Positions 43,604-54,765 of a stretch of DNA of 64,000 bases are shown here, piece by piece. The position numbers and the translations under genes are program-made. How positions within the stretch are numbered: position 1 is the stretch's first letter; every line of letters begins with the position of its first letter. Under the pieces are notes generated by a model. It was not told the origin of the DNA, did not search any database, and saw only the letters and a program-made list of their open reading frames with translations. The stretch lies in NCBI RefSeq assembly GCF_050624435.1, contig NC_134539.1, positions 42,750,001 through 42,814,000 of the forward strand, read 5' to 3'. Source of the stretch: Tenrec ecaudatus. Taxonomy: Eukaryota > Chordata > Mammalia > Afrosoricida > Tenrecidae.

Positions 43604-45296
43604 TAAAGAGACTAAAAAGTATGTGGCCCCTGCTTGGACCAACTAAGGCACAGAGAGGACTGTAGAGCTGGCCCCACCCGAGACACGACCCCTCTCACTC
43701 ACCCACAAAGCTGCAGGGGACAGCACTGGAGACAGTACCGTGTGGAATGGTGCTTGGTCTAACCCCCTATGAAGGGAGCGCATCAGAACAGCAAGGGGAG
43801 CAAAGCAATGATGTCACCGAGGGCGGGGCTTGGAGGGCAGGGCTTGGCACCTTATCAGACTTGATCGGAAAACATTAATAAGGGTCAGCAGACAGACCTG
43901 GAACTATTTGTAAGCCCTCCCCCCCACCCCCACCATGTCTATATAAAATTGGCAAGATAAACAATCTCGAGGAGAAAACAGCAGGACTGATGGTTCCAGT
44001 GGGACAGGGACAGCGGGTGGGAGGAGGGAAGGAAGTGGGGAGCCAACAAACCCAGGGAGAAGGGAACAACAAGAGATCCAAAATCAATGGTGTAGATACC
44101 TGGTAGAGGTTGATCAAGTGCAATGTAGCTGCGAGGAATTACTGAGTGCCAAATGAAGGTCAACCATGACAGTAGGATAGGAGGAAAGTAAAAAGAACTA
44201 GAGGAAATAACTAGGAGGCAAAAGACATTTATAGAGGTATAAATATAGGCATGCATATATGTGAATATATTAATATATAATGATATGGATATAAGTCTAT
44301 GTACATATAGTTATATTTTAAGTAACAAGTAGCAGATGGACACTGTCCATCTTCTCAATCCTCAACACAAGAACACTTTGTTCTAATAACCTGGCATTCC
44401 GTAATGCTCACCTTCTTGACATGATCTCCGAAGTCGAAATGGGTGCATAAGCAAATGGGGTAAAGAAAGCTGATGGTGCCCAGCTATTAGAAGATATAGC
44501 ATCTGGGGTCCTAAAGGCTTGAAGTTAAACAAGCAGCCATCTAGCAGGAAAACAACAAAGTCCACATGGAAGAAGCACACCAGCCTTTGTGATCAAGAGG
44601 TGTTGACAGGCTCAGCCATCAGAAGACCCAAAACAAAGAATCATATCATTTGAACGAGGGGGTCAGAGTGGAGACCCAGAGCCCATCTGTAGACGATTGG
44701 TCAAGCAAGCCAGGGTGCAAGTATAGCATCAATGAAATGCGCAACATTCCTCTAGTTCTTTAATGCTTCCTCACCAAACTATCATGACCCCAGTTCTGTT
44801 TTACAAATCTGGCTCGACCAGAGTATGTACACTGGTACAGATAAGAGCTCTGAACACATGGAATCCAGGACAGATAAACCCATCAGGAGTACCATTGGGA
44901 GTAGTGCTACCATGAGGTAGGGGGAAGGTAGGGGAAGGAGGAACTGTTTGCAAGGATCGATGTATGACCGCTCCTCTCCAGGAGGATGAACAACAGAAAC
45001 ATGGGTGAAGGGATACACTGGATGGTGTAAGATATGGAAATAGTGATAGTTTATAATTTATCAAGGGGTCACAGGAGTGGGAGGGTGGGGTGGAGGGAAA
45101 AAGAGGAGCTGAAATCAAGGGCTCAAGTAGAAAACAACTTTTGAAAATGATGATGACAACATATATACAAATATGCCTGATACAATTGATGCATGGATTG
45201 TTGTAAAAGCCCCTAATAAAATGATTTTTTTAAGTTTGTGGGAAAATGGAATGAAAAGATAATGGAATCTTCTCATAAACTTCTTGAAGGCCCCTC
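43604..45296. mobile_element. Mariner-type MITE (GGGGCTTC family), split by a LINE
   Basis: Left part 43604-43626 (GAGACTAAAAAGTATGTGG) and right part 45232-45296 (AAGTTTGTGGGAAAATGG ... CATAAACTTCTTGAAGGCCCC). The right part has the AATGAAAAGATAATGGAAT core. The left end is diverged, so the join is probable, not certain. Confidence 0.55.
43627..45231 (+). mobile_element. Afrotherian LINE, ORF-less 1.6-kb copy
   Basis: Aligns block by block with 57140-59112: CACAGAGAGGACTGTAGAGC, GCAGGACTGATGGTTCCAGT, ATGGTGCCCAGCTATTAGAA, AGCATCTGGGGTCCTAAAGG, AACAAGCAGCCATCTAGCAG, ACATGGAAGAAGCACACCAG, and tail CCCCTAATAAAATGATTTTT. No LINE ORF. The candidate target duplication is AAGTATGTGG / AAGTTTGTGG (9 of 10). 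Confidence 0.8.
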
Positions 45297-45520
45297 ACTA
45301 ACTCCTCCTTTCTTCTTGATGTAGCATTTTAGTTTTCTCACGGAGACTTGTGAGCCAGCGTGTGAGAGTGCCTAAGGATATGATCAGGATATTGAAATGT
45401 AGGTGTCTACATCCTTTAAATAGAATACTTTTTACATAGAAACATATTAAAGCAGGACTATTATACCTTTCAACCATGCTTATTTGCAATTTATAGCTGA
45501 ATATAAGGAGTTCTTGGATA

Positions 45521-45625
45521 ACACACACATATCGAATGCTTGCCCTCCTGATAGAAATTCGGAATGTAGGTACTCGGGTAGCAAACACATATTGAATGTT
45601 TGCCCTGTTGGTAGGAATCCCACTC
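45521..45625. repeat. 60-bp tandem duplication, diverged
   Basis: ACACATATCGAATGCTTGCC at 45525 recurs as ACACATATTGAATGTTTGCC at 45585, exactly 60 bp on. Similarity runs through GATAGAAAT / GTAGGAAT. Confidence 0.75.
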
Positions 45626-46740
45626 CATCTGCAGTGGCTGGTGTTTTGAAGTATGTGAATTTTGTCTCCAGCCTTCTTTTATATGTTTCTCATACAAAGA
45701 GTCAGTGATTCTTCCCAGCCAAACAATTCTGAGGAATGGGTTATCAGTGGTCAATATTTGTGGAGTGATAGCTAATTATGTTGTGAACAAATTTGCACTA
45801 AAGAATTAGCTTAACCAGCTTGTGCTTTTGAAAAACTTTTAAACTTATTTGTGTAGTTTGGATGAGAGTTTAGAGAACAAATTAGTTTCGAATTGAACAT
45901 GTAGTTGCTGACATTTGTCTTGGTCCCCACAGTACAGCAGCGCTCTCCAGACACTGCGCCCTGGCGGCCTCGCTTCCAGCCCCACCTCTCCTGCCCCTTC
46001 CTGCCTTCTGAACTTTTTGGGCAAAGGCTGCCCTTTTGGCCTCTACTGGTTCATTGTTCTGAGCAGCACATTCCTCAAGGGTGTTATTGTTCGGTTTACA
46101 GGCCTGCTTATTGTTTGTCTGGAAAGTGATCTTGGGGTAGATTCCGTTCCAGGTTCTAAGGGTGTCTAAGGGCTGTAGTCTTGGAGTTCCACTAGTCTCA
46201 CGAGGCCAACAAGTCTGGTCCTTTTTAAATGATCTTCATTTTTGTTCTCCATTCTGTGTCCTTCCCCTGTCCCCCACCTCCACGCCCAGCCTCCCCCAGT
46301 CCAGAAGTCCAGGATCTTGTGCGGCCCCGTCACTGCAGTCGGTCGGTACGGACACCGTCTAGTTCTACTTCTTCACCCTTTCTTACTGCAGATGGGAAGA
46401 GACCAATAGCTGCATCTTAGGTGACCACTCATAAGCTTGGCGCACCCAGGCCCTGCTCATCAACGTAGGATGCTAAGCATTGCCTTTGTGGGCAGTCTTT
46501 TCCCAGGTGACCTAGGTGCCCATCAAGAATTGCCCTAAAGTGGATTATGGCAGAGGTGGTTCAGTTAAAACCTAGCACCTTATTATTTGATCTCCCCTTT
46601 GACCTACATTTTATTTTGTTTTAAATAGTTTCTACTTTTCAATGGAGATTTTTTTCTGTTTTACTTTGTTATTGTCATTAGCTTTTCTGGTTAAAAAATG
46701 TTTTTAAATTTTTGGTATGTTTTTCTGTAATGAAATTCCG
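45626..46740. other. Intronic, nothing recognised
   Basis: Open frames of 60-85 codons at 45905-46420 overlap in two frames and contain no domain. Confidence 0.4.
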
Positions 46741-47033
46741 ATAGACAAATGATAACGACAGTAACTGGATTAATGGTTCTTGGCATGGCAGGGGCTTGGT
46801 GTGGGGAAGGGGGGCTCATAACAAGCACAAGAAAGAAGGAAATGTGCTCTATAATTGATCGTGGTAATGACTGTACAACTTTCTGTGATACGATTGAACT
46901 AGTGAATGCAGACTCTATGCCAATGGAACTGTTTAAAGAAAAAAAAGACTGGGCCCTAAGCCCTCAGTTGACAGGGATCCAGTCCTTTGTGCTGTTTGGT
47001 CAAGGCTAAGAATTTACATAACACTGTCCCTAA
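46741..47033. other. Unclassified, repeat-like
   Basis: Short blocks (ACAGTAACTGG, GATGGTTCT or AATGGTTCTT) recur loosely at 37470-37500, and the stretch directly precedes a MITE. Not nameable. Confidence 0.3.
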
Positions 47034-47098
47034 AAGTTCATGGGAAAATGGAATGACAAGACATGGCTTTTTTCATGAACTTTCTCAAGCCCTACCTC
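47034..47098. mobile_element. Mariner-type MITE (GGGGCTTC family), partial
   Basis: AAAAGTTCATGGGAAAATGG, AATGACAAGACATGG, then inverted TCATGAACTTTCTCAAGCCC. Confidence 0.7.
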
Positions 47099-47159
47099 CT
47101 ATCTGGATATATTTGTAACACATCCAAATATGTATGTAGAAATATCTTTCCAAACCTAC

Positions 47160-49395
47160 ATATGCTCAAGGCATAACGCCATCCACCCTGTCCCTCTGTT
47201 CAGCTTCATATCTGTCCATGCAAATTGTTTGCCTGACCCGGGACCTTTTAATGTTCTCTGTTTCAGAGCAATTGCTGGTTAGCAGCCAGATCCTGTCTAG
47301 TTCTTCTGGCCTCAGGGTTGTGTGCACTACAGTCTGGCTGTTTCCATCTTTTTGCTTTGGCGCATCGTGCTGTAATGATCATGGGTGTGCATATCTTTGT
47401 TTGTGGCATAGTTCTTATTACGCTAGGATATCTATCAAGTAGTGGCTGGCTGGGTCATACGGTATTTCTAGTCCCAGCGTGGTGAGGAAGCTTTCCACAG
47501 CACTTGTGTCATCTTTTAGTCCCGCCAGTCTATGAGGCTTCCGGTCTCGCCGTTACCTTGCCAGCATTTGTTGTTTTCTGGTCTTTTTTTTTTTTTTTTT
47601 GGAGGGGGGAGTGGGGCTTTGATATTAATCTTGGGGTGTGGTGACAGCTCAATGCTTTGATTTGCATTTCTCGCAAGATTAATGAGCATTTCTTCATATC
47701 TGTTGGCTGCTTGAATGTCTTCTTTGGTGAAGTGTCTGTTCATGTCCTTTGCCCATTTTGAAAATAGTTTATTCATGTTTTTCTTGTGTTTCTATAAGTT
47801 TCAGAGAGTCCTTTTTCTATTACGTTCCTGACATTTTTCTCACTGGGTCTGTGGGTTCTCTTTTACTCACTCGGTGAAGTCTTCTGATGTCTCCTTTGAG
47901 AGAGGGCTCAGACATCTGGCTTGTCTCCTGTTGTGTGTATGCGCTTCACTGTTTTTGATAGTGAATTGATGCCATGCACAAGTTTACCCCATTTTTTTCC
48001 ACTTAGGATTTATGTGTAGTTCCAGATTTTACATTTAGGTCCTTGATCCATCTTGAGTTCATGTTTGTATTTGGTGTGAGATATGGTTACTGTTTCATTC
48101 TTCTGAAAATGGATAGCCAGTTTGTTAAGCACAGCACCATTGGTTAAGAGACGGTCTCCCTCTATTTCATGTGCTTCAGCGTTTTGTCGAAGATCAGCTG
48201 TTTGTAGGTGGATGGATTTACTTCTGGGATCCCAGTGTGTTCTACTGGTCTATTTCCCTCTCAGACCAGTACCAGGCTACTTAAAAAAAATCATTTTATT
48301 GGGGGCTCCTACAACTCTTATTGTAATCCATACATACATCCATTGTGTCAAGCACATTTGTACATTTGTTGCCATCATCATTCTCAAAACATTTGCTTTC
48401 GGCTTGAGCCCTTGGTATCAGCTTCTCATTTTTTACTTTCCCTCCCCGCTCCTTCAGTACCAGGCTATTTTAACTACCATGATTGCGTAGCAGGTTTTGA
48501 GATTGGAAAGTGAGGGACCTCCTACTTTGTTCTACTTTAGTAATATTTTGCTTATTTGACGTATGTTTTTCCATATGCAGTTGGTGACTAGTTTCTCATT
48601 CTTTAAAGAATGATGTAGGAATCTGGATCAGGATTAACCTTGCTGGGTAGTATTGATATGTTCACAGTATTAAGTATTCCCATGCCTAGATAGTATATTC
48701 TTTTCTTTATGTGCGTCGCTTAGTTTCTTGTAGTAATGTTTTATGGCTTTGTTTTGTATTTATTCCTAGGAATTTCATTTTCTGAGTGGCTATTGTAAGT
48801 GGTATCATTTTCCCAATTTCCCTTTAAGGGTTCTCTGTTCTTGTAACAGAAACCAATTGGTTTTTGAGCGTTGATCTTGCACCTCGCCACATTGCTGAAT
48901 CTTTCAATTAGTGCCTATAAGTTTCTTGCAGGTCTGGGATTTTCTCTGTATAGGATCATATCATTCGCAAATAGAGAATGTTACTTCTTCTTTGCTAATT
49001 TAGGAGATATATCTTTATTTTTTTGTTTCTTGTGCATAATTCTAAGATTACCAGAACAGTATTGAATAGTAGTGTTGCTAAACGGGAGTCCTTGTCTGAT
49101 TCCCACTTGCAAGAGGCATACTTTCACTCTCCATTGGAAATAACGTTGGTTCTTGGTCTTGTTTATGCGCCCTTAATTGTGTTGGGGATTTTCCCTTCTG
49201 TTCCTCTTTGGCTGAGCATTTGTCAAGAATGGGTATTGGATTTCGTCGAATGCTTTTCTGTGTCGTTTGGTACGATCATGTGGTTCTTTTCCTTCATCGT
49301 AAACCTTTTCTTGACTTTTTGGGGTAGTGGTCTCATGCAATATTCGACTTTTTGTGCTTGGCGTACCTCATTCAACGTACTGGCCTCCCTGTTAG
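47160..49395 (-). pseudogene. L1 ORF2 C-terminal half and 3' part, dead
   Basis: Antisense L1 throughout. The plus strand has ATCATGGGTGTGCATATCTT, GGCTGGGTCATACGGTATTT, ATTTGCATTTCTCGCAAGAT, GAAGTGTCTGTTCATGTCCT (ORF2 end and 3' side). Further on, TAGGATCATATCATTCGCAA is the reverse transcriptase active site region. There the minus strand (48974-48948) reads LFANDMILY where active L1 has FADD, so the second catalytic Asp position (48963-48965) is Asn. Also contains a poly(T) run at 47586-47602 and a 175-bp LINE insertion at 48280-48454. Confidence 0.88.
48267..48467 (-). mobile_element. Afrotherian LINE 3' end with 13-bp target-site duplication
   Basis: Plus strand TTAAAAAAAATCATTTTATT then GGGGGCTCCTACAACTCTTA and CCATACATACATCCATTG. 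Bounded by perfect repeats CAGTACCAGGCTA at 48267-48279 and 48455-48467. Lies inside the L1 above and is therefore younger. Confidence 0.92.
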
Positions 49396-49423
49396 AGAAG
49401 CTTTGTGAGATGTTCTTTAAAGT

Positions 49424-49505
49424 CTGGGAGCCCACGGGGGGCCGTTCTGTTCTGCCCGCAGGGTTGGGACAAGTTGGAATTGACTCGAGGGCAGTGAGTG
49501 AGAAG
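49424..49505 (+). repeat. AfroSINE, deleted copy
   Basis: GGGAGCCCACGGGGGGCCGT joins the head directly to the tail, GTTGGAATTGACTCGAGGGC. Confidence 0.75.
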
Positions 49506-49835
49506 GGCTAATGCTGGTGAACATCTCTTCATGTTTTTGTTGGCCACTTTTTGGTGAAGTGTCTGTTCATGTCCTTTGCCTGTTTCTTAATTGGATTGTT
49601 AGTCGTTTTTTGGGTCTGCAGTTTTGGTGGCTTAAAGGAGTCCCTTGTTGAATATGCTGTGGCAAATTGCTTCTCCGCCCCGTGGGTTCCAGCGTTATTC
49701 TTTTACATGCATCCATGTTCACTTAAGGTCCTGTTGTCTAGTTTATCGTCTTCTGTTTACAAATTGTTATTTATTTTTGATAGTTATTCCATAAATTCGG
49801 GCCTCTACATTTGCCCCCAATTTTTTGTGTACTTT
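49506..49835 (-). mobile_element. L1 fragment, second copy
   Basis: Antisense L1: CATCTCTTCATGTTTTTGTT, GGTGAAGTGTCTGTTCATGT, TTTGCCTGTTTCTTAATTGG. The same segment is already present at 47660-47770, so this is a separate insertion. Confidence 0.75.
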
Positions 49836-49839
49836 TTTT

Positions 49840-50560
49840 TTGGTGTGTGTGTACTCTTTGTTAAATTACAAATAAAAGTTAGTTGTAGGAAAATAGGAAA
49901 CATCAATAAATTAAAATAAAATTAAACCGCCCATAATCTTGACACATAGTGATAACCTCTCTTAAAGTTTGTGTGTATGTTTACCTATGCAGTTTCTTTA
50001 ATAGAAACTTTTAAAATAATGGGATCATGTGGTAACTTGTGTTTGTTTGTTTTTTCTTTAACCCAATGCTGTGAGTGGTTTCCTATGTTAACAGTATCAC
50101 CATGAGACTTTCATGATCTGGCAGATTCCTTTGTATATGTGTTAGATTTGATTTGATTTAGTCTTTGCTTTTGGTTACAAGTGAGGACTTCAAAAGCTCA
50201 TTGAGAGATGGAATGATAAGGAAACTTTCCCACGGACTTCTTGAAGCCCCCCCAGTACCTGTGGGTCGCACAGTCTTGTAATGCTATAAATGACTCTGAC
50301 GTTATAAATAAACATCCTTGTAGGTAGGTTTCTACTTACACTCTTAATCATTTACTTGGGATAAATTAGTAGACATAGAGTTACTGAGTCAATGTGTATA
50401 AATTAAATATATTGATGTTTTATATACATGGCCAAATTCCCCTTCAGAAAGGTGATGTCATTTTACACCTCCGCCAGTGGTACCTGAGAGCGCCACTGCT
50501 TCGTCCACATTGCTGTACCCTACGTTAGGGGCAGCATCTCAGGTTACCTTGGAAGATTAG
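49840..50560 (-). mobile_element. Old L1-like fragment split by a MITE
   Basis: Antisense pattern: GGCCAAATTCCCCTTCAGAA, TTTTACACCTCCGCCAGTGG, preceded by CAGATTCCTTTGTATATG. The MITE at 50184-50253 interrupts it. Confidence 0.5.
50184..50253. mobile_element. Mariner-type MITE (GGGGCTTC family)
   Basis: GGACTTCAAAAGCTCATTGA left and CACGGACTTCTTGAAGCCC right form inverted repeats around AATGATAAGGAAACTTT. 70 bp. Confidence 0.75.
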
Positions 50561-50663
50561 AAGCCTCTTAGGCCTCACTGGGCAGAAATAACCAGTTCAG
50601 AGGCCATGGCACAAGGTTAAAGCTGCTTTTTCAGCCTGTTATATTCTTTGTGAATGGGGCATT

Positions 50664-50705
50664 ACAAAATTTGTGGGAAAATGGATTAAAGGATAATGGA
50701 ATCAT
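50664..50705. mobile_element. Mariner-type MITE, half copy
   Basis: AAAATTTGTGGGAAAATGG then AAAGGATAATGGAATCATGG; the right half is absent. Confidence 0.55.
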
Positions 50706-50831
50706 GGCAGTAGATTGCTTTTTGTGGGAATCGTTTCCATTGCTTTGGTATACAGGCAGCATTGCTGTTTCACTAACGGAGAGAGTGTAGCTTTCCATCA
50801 ACTAGCTATTTTATGGCTAATGGATTCTCTG

Positions 50832-50870
50832 TTTCAGGACCTGGCATCTTCTCTTTCAGGACCTGGCATC
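50832..50870. repeat. 22-bp tandem duplication
   Basis: TTTCAGGACCTGGCATC at 50832-50848 and identically at 50854-50870. Confidence 0.9.
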
Positions 50871-51074
50871 CAGTCTGAGCAGAATGCTCTTGGTAGTGCT
50901 GCCTTCCTTAGGCTCCAGCTGGGTAGAACTTCCTGGATTTCAACTTGGTTACCTGAGTCAAAGTCCAGTTTTATGGTGGCATCTAGACATCTGGGAATGC
51001 CACGGGCTGGTTTCCCGCATCCCCTATGCTCTGGCCCCAGAAACCTGATGGCCTTTGAGCAGCCCGGGGTCGTG

Positions 51075-51285
51075 TGAAAGCACAGGCTTTGGAGGCAGCC
51101 TCATGAATTTGAATCCCGACTGCCACTTGATAGCCGTGTGACACAGGCGACTTTTCCTTCCCCGTCTTTAAGTTTCATTTCTTCCACAATAAAATGAGAA
51201 GGCTAGTACTATTTTTGTTTTCTATTGTGATGATTGAAATGATACTTCTTGTTATCACCTTGACACAGTTCCTGACACATTGTTG
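51075..51285 (+). repeat. MIR
   Basis: GCACAGGCTTTGGAGGCAGC, TTTGAATCCCGACTGCCACT, TGATAGCCGTGTGACACAGG, CACAGTTCCTGACACA. Near full length. Confidence 0.9.
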
Positions 51286-51287
51286 TT

Positions 51288-51760
51288 GTTAACGGCTACC
51301 TAGCCACTTCAGACCCACGGCGACCCACAGTGTGCAGCAGAGCAAAACACAAGTGTCGTCACGTTCAGGACCGTCATTGCAGTTACTGTGTCATTCCACC
51401 TTGTCAGGGGTCTTCCCCTCTTCCTCTGCCCCTCCCTTTTACCTGCTCTCTGCTGATAACGTGTCCACAGTCCATGAGACAGAGCTTTGCCATCCTCTCT
51501 TCTAAGGAGCAGCCTGGCTGTGCTTCCCTGGCAGATTCGTTTGTTCTTTGGCCAGCCCATAGCACTTTCAGTGTTCTTCTCCAGCACCGTCATTCAAATG
51601 CACCGATTCGTCTTCGGTCTTCCTTAGTCAGTGTCCAACTTTCACATGCGTATCAGGTGGTTAAAAGTCCCATGGCTTGAGTCAGGCACCCCTTAGTCCT
51701 CAAAGTAGCATCCTTGCTTTTCAACAGATGGACACATAGATAATGATTATTAACTATGAA
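51288..51760 (-). mobile_element. RTE LINE, 3' end
   Basis: Plus strand: TGTTGTTGTTAACGGCTACC (tail repeat), ATTGCAGTTACTGTGTCATT, GGGTCTTCCCCTCTTCCTCT, CATCCTCTCTTCTAAGGAGC, TCGTCTTCGGTCTTCCTTAG, CATGGCTTGAGTCAGGCACC. The reversed RTE C terminus and 3' UTR, and the longest clean RTE 3' end here. Confidence 0.85.
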
Positions 51761-52394
51761 TCACATTGGCCCTACTAGGTGTGGCTCTCAGCTTGCAGGT
51801 CCAGTTGTACGGTTTGCAGTGGTTCTAGGTTAGGGCATCGTAACTCTCTGGAATACAAATAGAGAATTGCGCTCAGAAACCCTCTCCTGGTGGGAGTCGA
51901 TACTGGTGGGACGATACCCATATGTCAGCGTGTTTCTCTCATCTTGACCCCATGTTGGTTGATGTCCTCTGGCTCGGGGTAGGATATGAACCTGGCTATA
52001 TGGTTTTATTCCACCTGGCTCTAAGGACAGGAAGTCCCTGCACCATTACTTTATTGCACTGGCTAGTTTCCAGATAAGTAGCCCAAGTTGGCAGCATTTT
52101 TGGGTGGAGACAGCAAAATTAAGATTCACATTTGACATTGGCACATATGCCTATGAGACTGGAACCGTTGGGACCACGCATTTCAGAAAGCCCTCGTGTT
52201 CTCGGTCATGAGAAGGCCTGCTCAGTACGAGTGGTGGGTGCTGCTGTATTGAGCAAGGATGGTGGGTGCTTCAAGAACCTGTTGATTGGATTCACTGGTT
52301 TCCTCTCTCGGTCTTCTCATGATGCCCTTAGATGCTGGGACCCCTTTTCATGAACGTCTGATCTTTATCATATTAAGAACTACCTTTTCATTGT

Positions 52395-52610
52395 TATGAG
52401 CACAGACTCAGTCAGGAGTCAGACTTCCTTTGTTTGAATCCTGGTTCCACCACTTATTACCTCTGAGGTCCAGGGAAAGCTACTTAAACACTTACCATAT
52501 TTCAGTGTATCCTCTTCATAGGTTTCTTCAGAAGATTAAATGAATTCATATATTTTTTTAAAAAGGTAAAGGTAGTATTTGACACTTAATGTAAGTGCTA
52601 GCTGTTATTC
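52395..52610 (+). repeat. MIR
   Basis: GTTTGAATCCTGGTTCCACC, ACTTATTACCTCTGAGG, AAGATTAAATGAATTCATAT, TAAGTGCTAGCTGTTATTCT. Confidence 0.88.
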
Positions 52611-52923
52611 TTTGGCTTAGATTGGGACTTTGAACCAGTTCGTTCCATTTTTACTGCTGCTGAGAATATGCATTTTCGTCTCAGATATATACTGCATCAG
52701 ACTCTACAGTTTACCAAGACCCCTAGCTGATTCTTGGGTATGCGTAAGAGCTGGGGATCGATCGTGTTAAAGTGTCGATTCTGATGTAGTATATCTGAGA
52801 TGGAAACATGTTCTCAGCGGGGGGACCAAATTAGAAGGAATGGGTTCAAACCCCTGCCTCCCATTCTACGGATCGCCTTTGCTGCTTCAGAGAGCTGTCC
52901 TTGATTTGCTGTTAAGCACACGG

Positions 52924-53100
52924 AGGAGCTCGGTGCTACTGTCTGCTAAGTGTTAGACTGCTAGCCACAAGGTTGGCTGTTCGAGCATGCCAGTCACCTC
53001 ACAGGAGAAAGATGAGTCTATTTGTGTCTGTAAAGGTTTAGAGCCTCAGAGCTCCATGTGGGTCTGCTGTGATCCAGAGTCGGCTTGATGGCAATGGGCA
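52924..53100 (+). repeat. AfroSINE
   Basis: GAGGAGCTCGGTGCTACTG head, GTTAGACTGCTAGCCACAAG, CAGGAGAAAGATGAGTCTAT, GTCGGCTTGATGGCAATGGG tail. Confidence 0.88.
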
Positions 53101-53490
53101 GTCCACACACTATCACTGTTTGTCTGCTTGTCATACCGTAATGCCTGTGTGTTGCTGGGACGCTGGGAGCTATGTCGCCAATGTTTTTCAAGTGCCAGCA
53201 GAGTCACTAGGAAGGAGGACCGGATACTCTGTTTTGAGAAAGAATTGGCCGATGGGAACCATACGCACAGCAGTGGAGCCTTGTCTGACCTGGCGCCAGA
53301 GGATGAGTCCCTCGGTTAGCTGGGCATACCAAGTGTGACTGAAGAAGGTTTGCCTCCTCAAAGTAGAGCAGATGTGAGTGCGGACGGAACCTTTTGGAAC
53401 CTGCATTTGCTGGTGTGGCCTGACTCAAAATGAGAAGAAACAGCTGCAAACATCTATTAATAATTGGAACTCGGAATGTAGGAAGTATGA
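53101..53490 (+). mobile_element. RTE LINE, 5' region
   Basis: Plus strand RTE start region: CTGCTTGTCATACCGTAATG, GTGTTGCTGGGACGCTGGGA, GTGCCAGCAGAGTCACTAGG, TCAAAATGAGAAGAAACAGC, GGAACTCGGAATGTAGGAAG. The last block is where the RTE endonuclease domain begins; coding sequence breaks off after it. Confidence 0.8.
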
Positions 53491-53789
53491 AGCTAGGGTT
53501 GACCCACTAGCTGCACCGATGGGTGAACACAGCGACAAACGAGAGGATGGCACAAAGCCAGGTCGCATCTTGTCCTCCTACGATTCCAGTTCCTATATGT
53601 ACAGGTTAATTCTAAGAAACACCTGTGTAAGCACGTCTCTGTGATGAATGAACGGCGGCAGACAAGTTCTCAGTCCTACACTTGCGGTAGCTTCAGGAGG
53701 ATGCCGTGGGGTGGAAACGAGATTGTGAGGTCAGCCTAATACCAGGTTTTTGACAAACCTCACGGGGACATGTTTCTAAATCATTCAAG

Positions 53790-54765
53790 CTCTGTCACAA
53801 GCTTTGGGGAATACTGTGCCATATAAAACAGTGATTTTAAAAAACAATACAACAATGGTTTTTAGATGGATCAGCATTTCAAAGAAGATTGGGACAGACC
53901 TCAAAGATGAGCTGAGGGAGGGAAGACCACAGATTTGGGCGCATGAAGAAGCTGTGGCTAAAGTCCAGACTCAAGTAAAGGAAAACCGTAGAATTATCAT
54001 TGAAGCGGTAGCTTCAGGAGCTCACATGGTCCAGCATTTTCAATTTTGAGCAAACATCTTGACCTCAGCACGCTTTGGGCTCAGTGGGTGCCACAAGCAT
54101 CGCACAAAGCTCAGCTAGCTCAAAGAGCCAATCTTCCCGTCAGTGTTTCAGGCAAGCTGTAGGATAACGAAGATGGCTTTATGGGACGAATCGTAACAAG
54201 GAGACAAGGCTTGGCTTTACCAATACAATCCAGAGAGCAAGTCCCGTCAAAACAGTGACTTCGGAAGGGATCTGCGGGGCCAGTTAAATTGACGTCAGAG
54301 AGGCCAGCTCAGAAAGGCATGGCAACTTTTGGGGGCATCTCAAAGGATAGCTTTTCTTGAAGGGCACAGGACAATTTCAGGGGCTTCTTTTGAAGAAGCT
54401 GTAAGAAAATTGAAAGCAATGTTGGAAAAGGTTTGGAAAGTTGTCTTGAGGAATCTCTTCCATCCTGACAGAGCATCTGTTCATTCTTTGAGGGGGACAG
54501 GGCTGGCCTACCCTGAGAGTTTTGTTGGGAAACGTGTGACCACCTCCACCTGCATTCCTGACCTTGTCCTTCAGACTTCTTTTTGTTCCTGAAACTTACA
54601 GAATCTTTAGCAGGAGCACAATCCGAATCCCTTGAGGATGTCCAAACTGCCCTTTGGGCGTGGTTTAAACGGAGGAGCACGTGGCATTCCTCAGGGAAAG
54701 GCGAGATAGAGGGAAGCCCTGCCTTCCGAAGCCTACAGACCTAGATGGGGGGCTGCTGTTCGCGT
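53790..54765 (+). pseudogene. Mariner-family transposase pseudogene
   Basis: Blocks in order but in different frames. DLKDELREGRPQIWAHEE and VKENRRIIIEAVAS near 53900-54015 are the N-terminal DNA-binding region. IAFLEGHRTISGASFEEAVR near 54350-54410 follows the first catalytic Asp region. SDFFLFLKLTESLAGAQSE near 54568-54625 is the last catalytic block, and ALWAWFKRR follows. The HHDNAPAHS block appears as FHPDRASVHS, with the catalytic Asp context altered. Stops separate the blocks. Same subfamily as 15500-16455. Confidence 0.82.

Noticed and set aside
48122-48513. Hydrophobic plus-strand open frames
   Set aside because: Antisense of L1 plus the inserted LINE tail.
49023-49511. 162-codon plus-strand open frame with hydrophobic stretches, looking like a membrane protein
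   Set aside because: It is antisense to L1 ORF2; antisense L1 is T-rich and mimics transmembrane segments.
50715-51077. 120-codon open frame ending in the MIR
   Set aside because: No domain, no splice signals, and a 22-bp tandem duplication shifts its content; no support as a gene.
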